Shown: positions 26,232-36,400 of the stretch, piece after piece | Numbering within the stretch: the first letter of the stretch is position 1 | Layout of the letters: each line of letters begins with the position of its first letter | From: Pseudomonadota bacterium | GTDB taxonomy: Bacteria; Desulfobacterota; Desulfovibrionia; Desulfovibrionales; Desulfovibrionaceae | Assembly: GCA_023419375.1 (NCBI GenBank) | Contig: JAEZYD010000056.1 | Coordinates: 1-64,000 of the forward strand | Direction of reading: 5' to 3' | Length of the DNA: 64,000 nucleotides | Position numbers and translations under genes: made by a program | Notes under the pieces: generated by a model | Databases searched by the model: none | Told to the model about the DNA's origin: nothing | What the model saw: only the letters and a program-made list of their open reading frames with translations

Positions 26232-27845
26232 GTGGAATTACATATTCCAACAATTTTTGTGATGCTGGTTGCCGGTTGCATCACATTTGCAGTTTCTGCA
26301 CTTGCAGCTTCTGAACGCCATGCAGGCGATGGTTTACGCGAGTGGGGTTTGGCGCTCTGCATTCACGCCACAAGCTATATTCTCTTTGCCCTGCGCGGAA
26401 CTATCCCAGATTTTTTATCTATTGTCTGCGCCAACACTTTTTTTTCTCTTTCATACACAGTCTTTTACTATGCTGTTCATGTTTTTCTTGGCGTTCATCC
26501 AAAGCACAGAGTTCTGTTCTGGGCCCCCCCCCTGGTTACAACTATTGGCGTGTTTGTTTTCTTTGACTCTGTCATTTTTCGCGTTTTACTGGTCAATGCC
26601 GTTTTGGCTCTTCAGGGATTTTTGGTGCAAAAGGCGCTGCTAAGCTATAAGTTTGATTTTTCTGTGCGCGGGCGCAACCTGATGATATTTGGCATTGCGC
26701 TGTCAATTTTTACACTTGCATGGAAGTTCTGCATAGCCATTATTGCCCCCGATCAGATAATGAGCATTTTTCTGAACACTCCGGTTCAGGTAACACTCTA
26801 TCTTGTCACGTTCATTGCTTTGATTATGGTTTCAACCGGCTTTGCCCTCATGGCAAAAGAACGCTCGGATGCGGCCTTGCGCAAGGCTGCCCTGCTGGAC
26901 AGACTGACCGGCTGCTGGAACCGTGTACGCATTGAAGAGATATTGCAGCAGGAAATGGCTCGCATGCACCGCTATGGACATCCGGTTACGTTGTTGATGC
27001 TGGATTTGGACAACTTCAAGCATATCAACGACCAATACGGGCACCTTGCCGGCGATGAAGTACTGCGCGATTTTGGAAGATTGCTGCGCACAAACATACG
27101 CGCAACTGACGTGCCAGGACGCTGGGGCGGTGAAGAATTCGTTATTGTTTTGCCTTCATCCACATTCTTTGATGCCGTAACGCTGGCGGAACACATACGT
27201 AAGCATCTTGAAACATTAAAATTTTATTTCGGCGCATCGGTTACCGTCAGTATTGGCGTGGCGGCATGTCGGGCAACTGACACTGTGGAAGAATGGATGC
27301 AACGGGCTGACATGGCTTTGTATAAAGCCAAAATTAGTGGTCGCAATCAGGTCAGGGTGGAGGATCTGGACGGCAGTATCAGCAATTTTATTTGCAGCCC
27401 TTCAAGCGCATTGCGCCTTCAGTGGAGCGAAACATACGAATGCGGACATGAGGAGATTGACCAGCAGCACCGCAATCTGTTTGCAACAGTCAACAACCTG
27501 CTGCAACTGGACAGCTCCGGCGCTGATAAAAATGCAATCGGCGCTGCCGTTAAAATCCTGCTGGCAGAGACTGTGGAGCATTTTCAGTTTGAGGAGCACA
27601 TCCTGAACCAGATTGGATACCCAGATGCGCCCTCGCACGTGCAGGCACACCAACGCCTGTTGGACAGAGCCAACATCCTGCTGGCCCAGTTTCAGCGCGA
27701 TGGCGCAGACCTTGCGGCCTTGCTGCGTTTTATGATTTACGAGCTGACAGCCCAGCACATCATGATTGACGACAGATGCTTTGGCAAACTTGACGCTGCA
27801 GCGTCTGGAGCGCCCACTCCGCCATCTCCAGCTGTTCATGGCTAA
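26232..27845 (+). CDS. Membrane diguanylate cyclase with C-terminal haemerythrin domain
   Basis: A 537-residue protein in three parts: about six or seven membrane segments (residues 1-210, MASE-like), a GGDEF domain with active loop GGEEF (299-303) and inhibitory site RATD five residues earlier, and a C-terminal bacteriohaemerythrin domain from about residue 400. All iron ligands of the haemerythrin type are visible: His413 in DQQHRNLF, HFQFE, HVQAH and HIMID. Such domains bind oxygen or NO at a di-iron site, so the protein probably couples these gases to cyclic di-GMP level. I chose the GTG at 26232 because GGAG lies five bases before it; the upstream ATG at 26151 has no site. Confidence 0.9.
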   Translation: MELHIPTIFVMLVAGCITFAVSALAASERHAGDGLREWGLALCIHATSYILFALRGTIPDFLSIVCANTFFSLSYTVFYYAVHVFLGVHPKHRVLFWAPPLVTTIGVFVFFDSVIFRVLLVNAVLALQGFLVQKALLSYKFDFSVRGRNLMIFGIALSIFTLAWKFCIAIIAPDQIMSIFLNTPVQVTLYLVTFIALIMVSTGFALMAKERSDAALRKAALLDRLTGCWNRVRIEEILQQEMARMHRYGHPVTLLMLDLDNFKHINDQYGHLAGDEVLRDFGRLLRTNIRATDVPGRWGGEEFVIVLPSSTFFDAVTLAEHIRKHLETLKFYFGASVTVSIGVAACRATDTVEEWMQRADMALYKAKISGRNQVRVEDLDGSISNFICSPSSALRLQWSETYECGHEEIDQQHRNLFATVNNLLQLDSSGADKNAIGAAVKILLAETVEHFQFEEHILNQIGYPDAPSHVQAHQRLLDRANILLAQFQRDGADLAALLRFMIYELTAQHIMIDDRCFGKLDAAASGAPTPPSPAVHG

Positions 27846-27895
27846 GCAGCCGCTGGCCGGGCGTAAAACGCCAGCCAGCAATAGCAGCCTGAGCC

Positions 27896-29197
27896 TTACG
27901 CCTTGCCCCTGCCCTGCCGCACAAAAAAGCCCGCAACGCCAAAAATCATGGCGGGCAAAATCCAGCCCAGCCCCACAGATTCAAAAGGCAGCAAGGCCGT
28001 CAGCTTGATGGGCAGCCCAAAATCTTCAAGCACGCTCAGGCCGCTGCTCAGCAAAGCGCCAACTGTGGCAAAACGAAAGATGTTGTCGTTCTTGATGTAT
28101 TTATCAAACAGCGAAAGCACGATAACAGCGAGCGTGCCGGGGTACAGAAAAATCAAAACCGGGGCCGCAAGGGAAATGATGCTGTCCAGACCCACGTTTG
28201 AAGCCACCATGCTGAACAAACCAGTGGAGACGGCCACAGCCCGGTAGCTGAAGCGCCCCTTGCTGAACTGCGAAATAAAGGTGCCCGTGGTGCCGATCAG
28301 CCCCACCGCCGTTGCCATGCAGGAAACACTTATCACCACAGCCAGCAGCCAATTGCTGGCACGGCCAAAAAGCCCGCTTACAAGGCCGGATACCAGCGCG
28401 CCTTTTTCCGTATCAGCCGAGTACAGCCCTGAGCCTGTCGCACCAAGATAGCACAGCCCGCCGTAAATTATGAACAGCAACACTCCTGCCACAAGGCTGG
28501 ACAGGCCAACGGAAAGCGCTTTCTGACTGCCGGAGGTATAGCCCTTGCCCTTGAGCGTATTCACTATAATAAAGCCATAAACCAACGCGGCCATGACATC
28601 CAGAGTCTGATATCCAGCGAGAATGCTGTTCCACGCAACTTTGGCGTCGTGCACATTGGGATTGATTTCTCCCAGCGGCCACACAATGGCGGCGCACACA
28701 ATCAGGAAAAAACCGCCGATCTTGATGGGCGAAAGGTAGCGGGCAATGGCGTCCACCATATTGGATTCGCGGTATGCCAGTATGGTCGAAATGCCGAAGA
28801 AAAACACCGAGTAGAGCACTTTGACAAAGCTGAACCCCTTGGACGAGTAGCCAAGCGGGGCAAAAGAAATGGCAAAGGCAGTGGCCCCGGTGCGGGGAAT
28901 GGCCAGCAACGGCCCAATGCACATGATGATTGCCAGCATCATGAGCATGGCCGGGGTTCCGCCAAGCCTGTAAAAAAGCCCTTCCTTTCTGTCAATGCAA
29001 GAAGAAGCCAGCATGGCGTAAATGGTCAGCAAGGCAAGGCCCACATCTGCCGCATAATAACACAAAAAGCCCGTGAACCACTGCGATCCCGCCGTCAGGC
29101 CGATGTAAGGGGGAAAAACCACGTTTCCAGCGCCAAAAAGCATGGCGAACAAGGCCGCCCCAACCACAAAGGAATCGCGCACGAGTTTTTTGTTCAT
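27896..29197 (-). CDS. brnQ: Branched-chain amino acid transporter, BrnQ (LIVCS) family
   Basis: A 433-residue inner-membrane carrier with about twelve hydrophobic segments that takes up leucine, isoleucine and valine with a cation. The N-terminus VVGAALFAMLFGAGNVVFPPYIGLTAG and the segment IGPLLAIPRTGATAFAIS are characteristic of the family. The ATG at 29197 is chosen because it gives the standard BrnQ start MNKKLVRDSF. It stands alone and converges on the GGDEF-haemerythrin gene. No leader peptide or attenuator is recognised in the 200 bases upstream. Confidence 0.93.
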   Translation of the reverse strand: MNKKLVRDSFVVGAALFAMLFGAGNVVFPPYIGLTAGSQWFTGFLCYYAADVGLALLTIYAMLASSCIDRKEGLFYRLGGTPAMLMMLAIIMCIGPLLAIPRTGATAFAISFAPLGYSSKGFSFVKVLYSVFFFGISTILAYRESNMVDAIARYLSPIKIGGFFLIVCAAIVWPLGEINPNVHDAKVAWNSILAGYQTLDVMAALVYGFIIVNTLKGKGYTSGSQKALSVGLSSLVAGVLLFIIYGGLCYLGATGSGLYSADTEKGALVSGLVSGLFGRASNWLLAVVISVSCMATAVGLIGTTGTFISQFSKGRFSYRAVAVSTGLFSMVASNVGLDSIISLAAPVLIFLYPGTLAVIVLSLFDKYIKNDNIFRFATVGALLSSGLSVLEDFGLPIKLTALLPFESVGLGWILPAMIFGVAGFFVRQGRGKA

Positions 29198-29396
29198 ATA
29201 ATTCCAGTAGTACGAGTATTACAGGGGGACTGCCCTTGCCGTGGCACGGCGCAAGCCACCCGCGCCGCCTCAAATATCAGAAGGCGAGTCCGCAGGCTAT
29301 ATGGTCAGGCCAATTTTTTTTGAGCCAGACAAGGCAGAGCTTCAAAAAAAGTAATCTTTCAGCATGTTATATATGCATCATATATGCAAGCCAGAG

Positions 29397-29438
29397 CAAA
29401 AAATTCGGCTCTGCCGTTTATTGCAAACAGCAGAGCCG
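29397..29438 (-). terminator. Terminator of the Mop-domain gene
   Basis: CGGCTCTGC (29406-29414) pairs with GCAGAGCCG (29430-29438). Read on the minus strand the stem is followed by AATTTTTTGC. It lies 54 bases past the stop of the Mop-domain gene. Confidence 0.8.
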
Positions 29439-29491
29439 CTACAGGTCAAGACCATTGCGAATGGCCCTAAACCTAACCTCGATGAATCAAT

Positions 29492-29920
29492 CTACTTTGC
29501 CACAGCAAGAATAACCTGCGAGGCCTTAACAATGGCGGTAACCTTTTTGCCGGGTTCCAGGCCAAGGTTCTTTATGCTGCCCATGGTCACAATGGAGGCG
29601 ATGGAAGCGCCGCCGGGCAGTTCGACGATAACCTCGGCATTGACCGCGCCAGGCGTAACCTTGCTTACAGTACCGGCAAACTGATTGCGGGTAGAGAGAA
29701 GGTAATTTTCTGCATCATTCATCAGCAGCACAAAGCTGGCCTTGATGAGGGCCATTGCGCTGGCGCCGGGCTTGAGGCCAAGATTCTTGGTGCTCACCTT
29801 GGTGATGGATGCAACAATATTGATACCGCCTTCAACGGCCAATTCCACTTCATCATTGACTGCGCCGGAGTTAACGGCAACAACTTTTCCGGAAAAAACG
29901 TTTCTTGCGCTGGTTTCCAT
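29492..29920 (-). CDS. Molybdate-binding protein with two Mop domains
   Basis: A 142-residue cytoplasmic protein made of two repeated Mop (TOBE-like) domains: residues about 5-68 (NVFSGKVVAVNSGAVNDEVELAV) and 77-140 (NQFAGTVSKVTPGAVNAEVIVEL). Each contains the S/GxxNLGL loop that binds oxyanions in molbindins and in ModE. It probably stores or buffers molybdate (or tungstate). Start ATG 29920 has AAGGAG six bases before it. No molybdate transporter gene lies beside it; the nearest molybdoenzyme in the window is the Ttr-like operon about 27 kb away. Confidence 0.88.
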   Translation of the reverse strand: METSARNVFSGKVVAVNSGAVNDEVELAVEGGINIVASITKVSTKNLGLKPGASAMALIKASFVLLMNDAENYLLSTRNQFAGTVSKVTPGAVNAEVIVELPGGASIASIVTMGSIKNLGLEPGKKVTAIVKASQVILAVAK

Positions 29921-30374
29921 ATGGTTCTCCTTCAGTTTGCGGAGTGACTGGAATATTCGGGGGGAGGACAACCTCCGCTTTGTATGGTGCAAGACTACAG
30001 GCTTTGCAGTAAAATAGCCAACCACTCGCAGCGTTACACAGATAAATATTAATATTCTGTTATTTCATGTGATTAAATCATCCCGATTTTAATTAAATAC
30101 GTGATTATAAAAATTATTTTTTTGATGTCCCGGCAAAAGCGCAGCGCTATCCCAATCCATTGAGCATGCTTGCCATCCCCGCAGCCAGAGCGCGCATGGT
30201 GACAATGTGCTCAAGACACCGTACCATGCACAGCCACAAGCCGCTCGCCACTGCGCCCAGTGCGGGGACAGCGGCCTTTCCCTGTAACAGCAGCCTTCAG
30301 TGGGGCCATGTCAGCCACGCCGTGAGAACCGCGCCTGTGCGCACATGTCCAACTGCCAATATCCGGAGAAGCGC
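29921..30374 (+). other. Intergenic region
   Basis: About 450 bases between divergent genes. The left part (30030-30130) is AT-rich and could hold the Mop-gene promoter; the right part is GC-rich. Open frames here lack ribosome sites. No clear operator or RNA structure was seen. Confidence 0.4.
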
Positions 30375-31760
30375 ATGAATACGTTTGATGTTGTCATTAT
30401 CGGCGGTGGGCCTGGCGGAGCCAAGGCCGCAGGCATACTTGCCCGTGGCGGAAAATCCGTGGCGCTGGTGGAAAGCACCCATATGGGCGGCGTATGCCTC
30501 AACTGCGGCTGCATCCCCACCAAGTTGCTGCTGGGCGCAACCGCTCCCAAGGGATTGCTGCGCGGCCTTGAACGCCAACGCGTGGCCAAAGGCAGCATTG
30601 AAGTGGATTACGATGCCTTGCAAAAACGGATTCAACGTTTTGTCAAAGCCTCGTCCCAGACCCTGAGCAAGGGGCTGGAACAGCTTGGCGTAACGCTTAT
30701 TGAAGGCCGCGCCGCTTGCGCCAGCGCCTCAGAGGTTACGGTGACAGCCGCAGACGGCAGCGTGCAAAATCTGCGGGCAGGGCACATCATCCTTGCTGGC
30801 GGTTCACGCTCCGCAGCATTCCCCGGTATGACGCCCGACCATGACGCGGTTCTGGACAGCACGGACATGCTGCGCGTGCCTGCTGTGCCGGAAAGTTTGA
30901 TTGTTGTGGGCGCGGGGGCCATCGGCCTTGAAATGGCCGACTTTTTCAACGCAATGGGCAGCAAGGTCACCATTGTAGAAGCCGCCCCCCACCTTGCCCC
31001 AACGGAAGATGCCGATCTTGGCCAGGAAATGGCAAAGCTCCTTGGCAAAACCGGCATAACCTGCATCACTGGTGTTAAGGCCGCATCGCTCGCAACGCGT
31101 GAGGGCGTGGCTGTGCTCGTGCTTGAGGACGGCAGGGAACTGACCGCCGCCAAGGCCCTTGTGGCTGTGGGCAGAACGCCCAACACCGATGATCTTGGAG
31201 CGGAAAAAGCCGGATGCACGCTTCAGGCGCGCGGATTCATCGCTGTTGACGAGCATCTTATGGCTGCCCCCAATGTTTACGCCATTGGCGACATCAACGG
31301 GCAAACCCTTCTGGCGCATGCTGCGGAGCATCAGGGCGCGTATGTGGCGCGGCGCATCATTGGTGCGCAAAGCGGGCCTTACGCTTCCGGGCCGGTGCCT
31401 TCCTGCGTTTACGGCAGCCTGGAAATCATGCGTGTGGGCATTACCGCCAGGCAGGCCCTGGTCCAGAGCGGCCCGGTGGCTGTTTCCAAGGCGCAACTCA
31501 TGGGCAACGCCATTGCTCAGGCCGGGGGCGATGCGTCCGGCTTTATCAAGGTTGTGTGGCAGAACGACAGCATTGTGGGCATTGCGGCCCTGGGACACGG
31601 AGTTTCGCACCTTGTCACAGCGGCGCAGTTGCTGCTCATAGGCCAATACCACGGTTCTGCGCTCAATGCCTTCATGTTTGCGCACCCGACACTGGACGAA
31701 GCCTTGCACTCTGCGCTGGAAGCGACACCAGAACCTTGTGGGGAGCCTTTTGCTGGCTGA
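30375..31760 (+). CDS. Dihydrolipoamide dehydrogenase-like flavoprotein
   Basis: A 461-residue FAD enzyme of the pyridine-nucleotide disulfide oxidoreductase family. The FAD motif is IIGGGPGGAKAA, the redox-active disulfide is Cys41-x4-Cys46 in GVCLNCGCIPTK with an extra Cys44, the NAD-binding motif is VVGAGAIGLEMADF and the second FAD contact is NVYAIGDI. The C-terminal HPTLDEAL gives the His-Glu pair that marks lipoamide dehydrogenases. GGAG lies seven bases before the ATG. No 2-oxoacid dehydrogenase or glycine-cleavage genes adjoin it, so its partner complex is elsewhere or unknown. Confidence 0.85.
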   Translation: MNTFDVVIIGGGPGGAKAAGILARGGKSVALVESTHMGGVCLNCGCIPTKLLLGATAPKGLLRGLERQRVAKGSIEVDYDALQKRIQRFVKASSQTLSKGLEQLGVTLIEGRAACASASEVTVTAADGSVQNLRAGHIILAGGSRSAAFPGMTPDHDAVLDSTDMLRVPAVPESLIVVGAGAIGLEMADFFNAMGSKVTIVEAAPHLAPTEDADLGQEMAKLLGKTGITCITGVKAASLATREGVAVLVLEDGRELTAAKALVAVGRTPNTDDLGAEKAGCTLQARGFIAVDEHLMAAPNVYAIGDINGQTLLAHAAEHQGAYVARRIIGAQSGPYASGPVPSCVYGSLEIMRVGITARQALVQSGPVAVSKAQLMGNAIAQAGGDASGFIKVVWQNDSIVGIAALGHGVSHLVTAAQLLLIGQYHGSALNAFMFAHPTLDEALHSALEATPEPCGEPFAG

Positions 31761-31790
31761 TGCCAGTAATTTCCGCATTCCCGGCTATTC

Positions 31791-31827
31791 AGCCCCGGTC
31801 AGCCCATAAAGCCGACCGGGGCTTTTT
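31791..31827 (+). terminator. Terminator after the lipoamide dehydrogenase-like gene
   Basis: AGCCCCGGTC (31791-31800) pairs with GACCGGGGCT (31814-31823), followed by TTTT. Confidence 0.9.
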
Positions 31828-31876
31828 GTAGCAAACGTCGCATCTCTCATATCGGAATACGTATTTTTTTAAATTC

Positions 31877-31905
31877 TTGTCAAACTGCATCATCTTGTCT
31901 AAAAA
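31877..31905 (+). promoter_or_regulatory. Candidate gdhA promoter
   Basis: TTGTCA (31877-31882), a 17-base spacer and TAAAAA (31900-31905), about 70 bases before the gdhA start. The -35 is good and the -10 modest. Confidence 0.4.
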
Positions 31906-31976
31906 AAATCTGCTTGAATCAATATTATGCGGAAGTTTTTTCGTGCAATCCTTACCCCCCCTATCAGGAGAGCAAC

Positions 31977-33326
31977 ATGCCTTATGTTGAACGAGTGTTA
32001 AATAACCTTAAAGAAACCTATCCCCATGAACCTGTTTTTTTGCAGGCAGTACAAGAGGTGTTGCAAAGTCTGCAACCCATCCTGGACAAGCAAACTGAAT
32101 ACGCAAAAATGAAAATCCTTGAGCGGATTGTGGAGCCGGAACGCTGCGTCTCCTTCCGCGTGCAATGGATGGACGACACCGGGCAGGTTCAGGTTAACCG
32201 GGGTTATCGGGTTCAGTACAACTCGGCTCTCGGCCCGTTCAAGGGCGGCCTGCGCTTTCACCCCAGCGTGAATCAGGGCGTGCTGAAATTTCTTGGTTTT
32301 GAGCAGATTTTCAAGAACTCGCTCTCGGGTCTTGCCATCGGCGGCGCCAAGGGCGGCTCGGACTTCAACCCCAAGGGTAAATCCAAAACGGAGATCATGC
32401 GCTTCTGTCAGGCATTCATGACGGAACTCTGGACGCACATTGGCGCGACCGTCGACGTGCCTGCAGGTGATATTGGCGTGGGCAGTCAGGAAATCAGCTT
32501 TCTTTTTGGGCAGTACAAGCGGCTGACCCGGCGCTACGAGGGCGTGCTCACCGGCAAAAACCTGCTCTTTGGCGGTTCGCTGGCGCGGCCTGAAGCCACC
32601 GGCTACGGCGCTGTGTATTTTGCCCAGGCCATGCTTGATGCGCGCGGTCAGAGCCTTGAAGGCAAGGTCTGCACTGTCTCCGGCGCGGGCAACGTGGCTA
32701 TTCACTGCTGCCAGAAGCTCATTCAGGTGGGTGCAAAACCCGTGACGGTTTCCGACTCGCGCGGCATGATCTATGACCCTGAGGGCATCAAGCTCGACGT
32801 ACTCAAGCAGGTGAAAGAAATTGAGCGCGGCCCCCTTACCCGCTATGCCGAGCTGGTTTCTTCCGCCAAGTACACGCCTGTGGCGTCCTATCCCGCCGGG
32901 CGCAATGCCGTGTGGAACGTACCCTGCTTTGCGGCTTTTCCCTGCGCGACGCAGAACGAACTGAACCTTGCGGACGCCGAGACCCTGCTGGCCAACGGCT
33001 GCGGCTGCGTGGCGGAAGGTGCAAACATGCCCTCAACCCTTGACGCAGTGCATGCCTTTATTTCCTCCGGCATCGCCTACGGCCCCGCCAAGGCCGCCAA
33101 TGCGGGCGGCGTGTCTGTCAGCCAGCTTGAAATGGCGCAGAATGCCAGCATGCAGCGCTGGACGTTTGAAGCGGTGGACAACCAGCTCAAGCACATCATG
33201 TACGACATTCACCAGCGTGCCGCCGCCACTGCCGCAGAATTCGGCCACAAGGGCAACCTTGTGATGGGCGCGAACATTGCGGGCTTCCGCAAGGTGGCTG
33301 ACGCCATGATCGCTCTGGGCGTGTAA
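31977..33326 (+). CDS. gdhA: NADP-type glutamate dehydrogenase
   Basis: A 449-residue cytoplasmic enzyme that makes glutamate from 2-oxoglutarate and ammonium. The substrate region has GPFKGGLRFHPSVN, the catalytic lysine stretch is LAIGGAKGGSDFNPKGKS, and VDVPAGDIGVG follows. The dinucleotide motif is SGAGNVAIHC. Length and segment order match E. coli GdhA (447), usually NADP-specific, though specificity cannot be settled by eye. AGGAG is six bases before the ATG. It offers a high-ammonium route alongside the glutamate synthase genes 6 kb downstream. Confidence 0.96.
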   Translation: MPYVERVLNNLKETYPHEPVFLQAVQEVLQSLQPILDKQTEYAKMKILERIVEPERCVSFRVQWMDDTGQVQVNRGYRVQYNSALGPFKGGLRFHPSVNQGVLKFLGFEQIFKNSLSGLAIGGAKGGSDFNPKGKSKTEIMRFCQAFMTELWTHIGATVDVPAGDIGVGSQEISFLFGQYKRLTRRYEGVLTGKNLLFGGSLARPEATGYGAVYFAQAMLDARGQSLEGKVCTVSGAGNVAIHCCQKLIQVGAKPVTVSDSRGMIYDPEGIKLDVLKQVKEIERGPLTRYAELVSSAKYTPVASYPAGRNAVWNVPCFAAFPCATQNELNLADAETLLANGCGCVAEGANMPSTLDAVHAFISSGIAYGPAKAANAGGVSVSQLEMAQNASMQRWTFEAVDNQLKHIMYDIHQRAAATAAEFGHKGNLVMGANIAGFRKVADAMIALGV

Positions 33327-33375
33327 CACTACGGTTGGCAATCATGCCCTGAGCATGCCTGCCAGCAAGAATAAC

Positions 33376-33440
33376 AAAAAGCCTGCTGCGTGGCGGAATA
33401 TTCCTGAGAAGGACAGATTCCGCGACGCAACAGGCTTTTT
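33376..33440 (+). terminator. Bidirectional terminator after gdhA
   Basis: A long imperfect stem: AAAAAGCCTG (33376-33385) with CAGGCTTTTT (33431-33440), and inner GGCGGAAT with ATTCCGC. It can end gdhA and the convergent 1261-residue gene. Confidence 0.85.
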
Positions 33441-33479
33441 CTGTTTATTCTAGGCTAGATGCGCCATCGAGCCATGTCA

Positions 33480-36400
33480 TTATGGATGCCATCGCTCATT
33501 AATGGCTGCTTCTTCATCGTGTCGGCGAGCATCGTGTTCATAACTTTCAGCTATCATGATAAGCTGCGCAGAAACTCTTGGATAGATGGTGCCATACTTT
33601 GCAGCCAGATCGCGATACTTGCCTGCAAGCGCTCGCTCTTGTGCACCTCCATCAAATGGACTTCTCCTGGTGACACCACGTGCACTATGAACTCCTAGGT
33701 CTAACTGCTTAAGAAGGTCACTATTTTCTGGCATATCGAGGAAGCCTAACACACTATCGGGAAGCCATTGATCCCACGTACGATGACGGGCAAAGCGCCC
33801 CAACAATCTGCCCAATTGGCTTTCAGCTACCCCCCTTCGGTCCACTTCTGTAGCACGCTGCAAGGCTTGGCCCATCCAGGTAACAAATTTTTCTCGATCA
33901 ACGTTACCATCCTCTTGGCAACCTGGGAGAATCCCCCAACTTGCCAATGCATGAAAAGCAATATTCGCTAAATTTCTTTGTTGTTCTGCAGTATATTCCA
34001 CATCAAGCTCATTAGCTCTATCCTTAGGTTGATAAAGCCAAGTAAGCAATTGCACAAAGGATTCTGGATTGCGGGATAACTCTCTATGCACTGCGAGTGA
34101 TCTTCCAAATACAGTTTGTCCTCCACTACAAAGCGCAGAGATAAAAGGAAATTCAAGCTGCACCAATTGATCCTCGGGAATACGCCTTGATTTCTCAACA
34201 CACTGTAATATATCGTCAATGCTATGTGCAGATGGGAGTTGACCTTCAGGCTCATCCCCCTGCGCAATTCCATGTAAAATATGCACCCACGTATCTGGCA
34301 ATATACGGTCAGGCAAATCATGCACTGCTAAAAATGCTGAACGTGGCCTTTTTGCTTCTAAGAGTTTTTTTATGCCAAACCTGACCTCATCAATAGGCGT
34401 ATCGTCCCAAATAGAAAGAGATACCGTATTCCAATAGATAGCCGCAAGTTCTTCACCCATAGCCTCTGCAACTTGCCATCCAGATGGGATGCCGGGTAAG
34501 GCTTTTACAAAACGATATCGTTTATCAAGGGTATCAAGAACAAGTCTTTCATTTAAGACAGTGACAACAGCAGGTAAGTTGTTCCTCGCGGAGGTCAAAA
34601 GCACTTGCCGCAAAAATGCGTCCGCAGCAGTACTCGGCGCTTCAGCGAGAACAAGACTAATCCATTCAGCGATATTTGAAGAATCAGTATCAGGTTGTAC
34701 TAAAGCCTGAGCAACGAGCCCAGGAAACTTAACAGCAAGAGCAAATCTTAGGGCTTGTTCTTTGCCTTGGTAATGTGCAATTTCAGCAATAGCATCTTGA
34801 CGCCGCTGTTGAACGTGAGCGGCACACTCTTCAAAAGAAATTCGATCTTCGTCCTTACCTTCATTCAGTACGCGCCAATCAATGTAATGGCTGTCAAAAA
34901 GCCATCTGTGTCGAGCAGTCAACTCAATTGGTTCAAGAGCTGATTCTATTTGGGAAAATGCCATAGCTTGGTTTATGTCATTCTTATCATTGTAGACACG
35001 CTCAACAACATTAAGACGCACATCACGCCTTAGTTCTGCCTTTTCCTCATCATCCGCATTAACTGCCCAACGCTGCATCTCTTCTACCAATCGGATCAAA
35101 TCATTGAAGTGCAGCCGTGTGGCTGCTTTCAAGACAACTTTCAATTCTGACTTATCAAACGGGCAAAGATCTAAAATGAGACGACTTGCCTCAGTAGCAG
35201 CCAGCATCACATCCCCAGGTGTTGGGACTGGAACTTCAACTTTCAAGGTTCGCCATTCTGGCCGCAGATTCTTTATTGCAAGTTGTCCCATGTACTGCGG
35301 GAGCAGAGAAATGCACACATTGATAATAGGTTTTCTGAATCGTTCGGCAAGATCGCGCAGGACCACCATTCTTGCGTCAATACCTAGTGTTGTACCAGGT
35401 AGCCAAACACGGAACAAAGACTGAGCGGTTGATTTTGGGGTGTTCGTCCAATTGTCTTTAGTTTCAAAACGACAGAGTCCAAAAATAATCTGCGCAACAC
35501 GAGAAAAATACTCAGGATGCCATGCCAACATTTCTAGCGCCCAAAGCAGGTCTGTACGCAGGCATTCACCACTGATGCCGCCGTTTGTAGTGCCCATAAT
35601 TGCGCGGATAGGAGGGTTTGGCTGTAACAGCTCTTCCTCCAGGCACATAAGAAACTCCTCAGGTGAGGCTTCAGCCAGAGATCGCAAATGTCTACGGATT
35701 GTAAGCCAGCGATCTTCATTCGCATTATGCATTAAAGATCGGACAACAAGCCCCACGCGATGCGCACAATTAACGCCCAGCCTGTCACCACAAATGATTC
35801 CTCCATGCATAGCCAAGATACATAAGGCATCACCAAAACCTGAGAATAATTCCTTCGAGCAAATGGGGGATTTCCCAAGGACTTGAGCCATCCACCATTG
35901 CTCCTGAGGGAGATCTAGAGCCGGATCACGCTCACCCAGTAGCTCTGGCACCAATTGAAAAAAACGCTCAAGGTCATTGCGCTCAATAAATGGCCCCACG
36001 GCAAAAAAAGCATCAAGCTGAGAAACGACCTTGGTTACGCGGCCATATTTTGCGATGGGGGCATCGTCCAGCGCCAGCAGATCGTCTCTGTTCCGCTTTA
36101 GCGTCTCGGCATCTACCTCACCCAAAAGTTCAAGAATTGAGCTATCATCAAAGGAACTCTCTTCCACCCATGCCCCGGCTAGAGCAAAGGGGAGCAAACG
36201 CTTGACAGAAGTACGGTTTCGCGCCCAAACAGGCCGCCTGATTTCAGGATCACGCGACAACAGCCGCCGAAGCACCGGCACAGAATGGCCTGTTTGTAGA
36301 GCGTTGCGTGCAGCCTCATCTTGCGAGAAGCCCATAGATTCCAAGCCAGACCGAAAGGCTTCGGTAGAAACATGGGAAATGTGCAAAGCATTATCAACTT

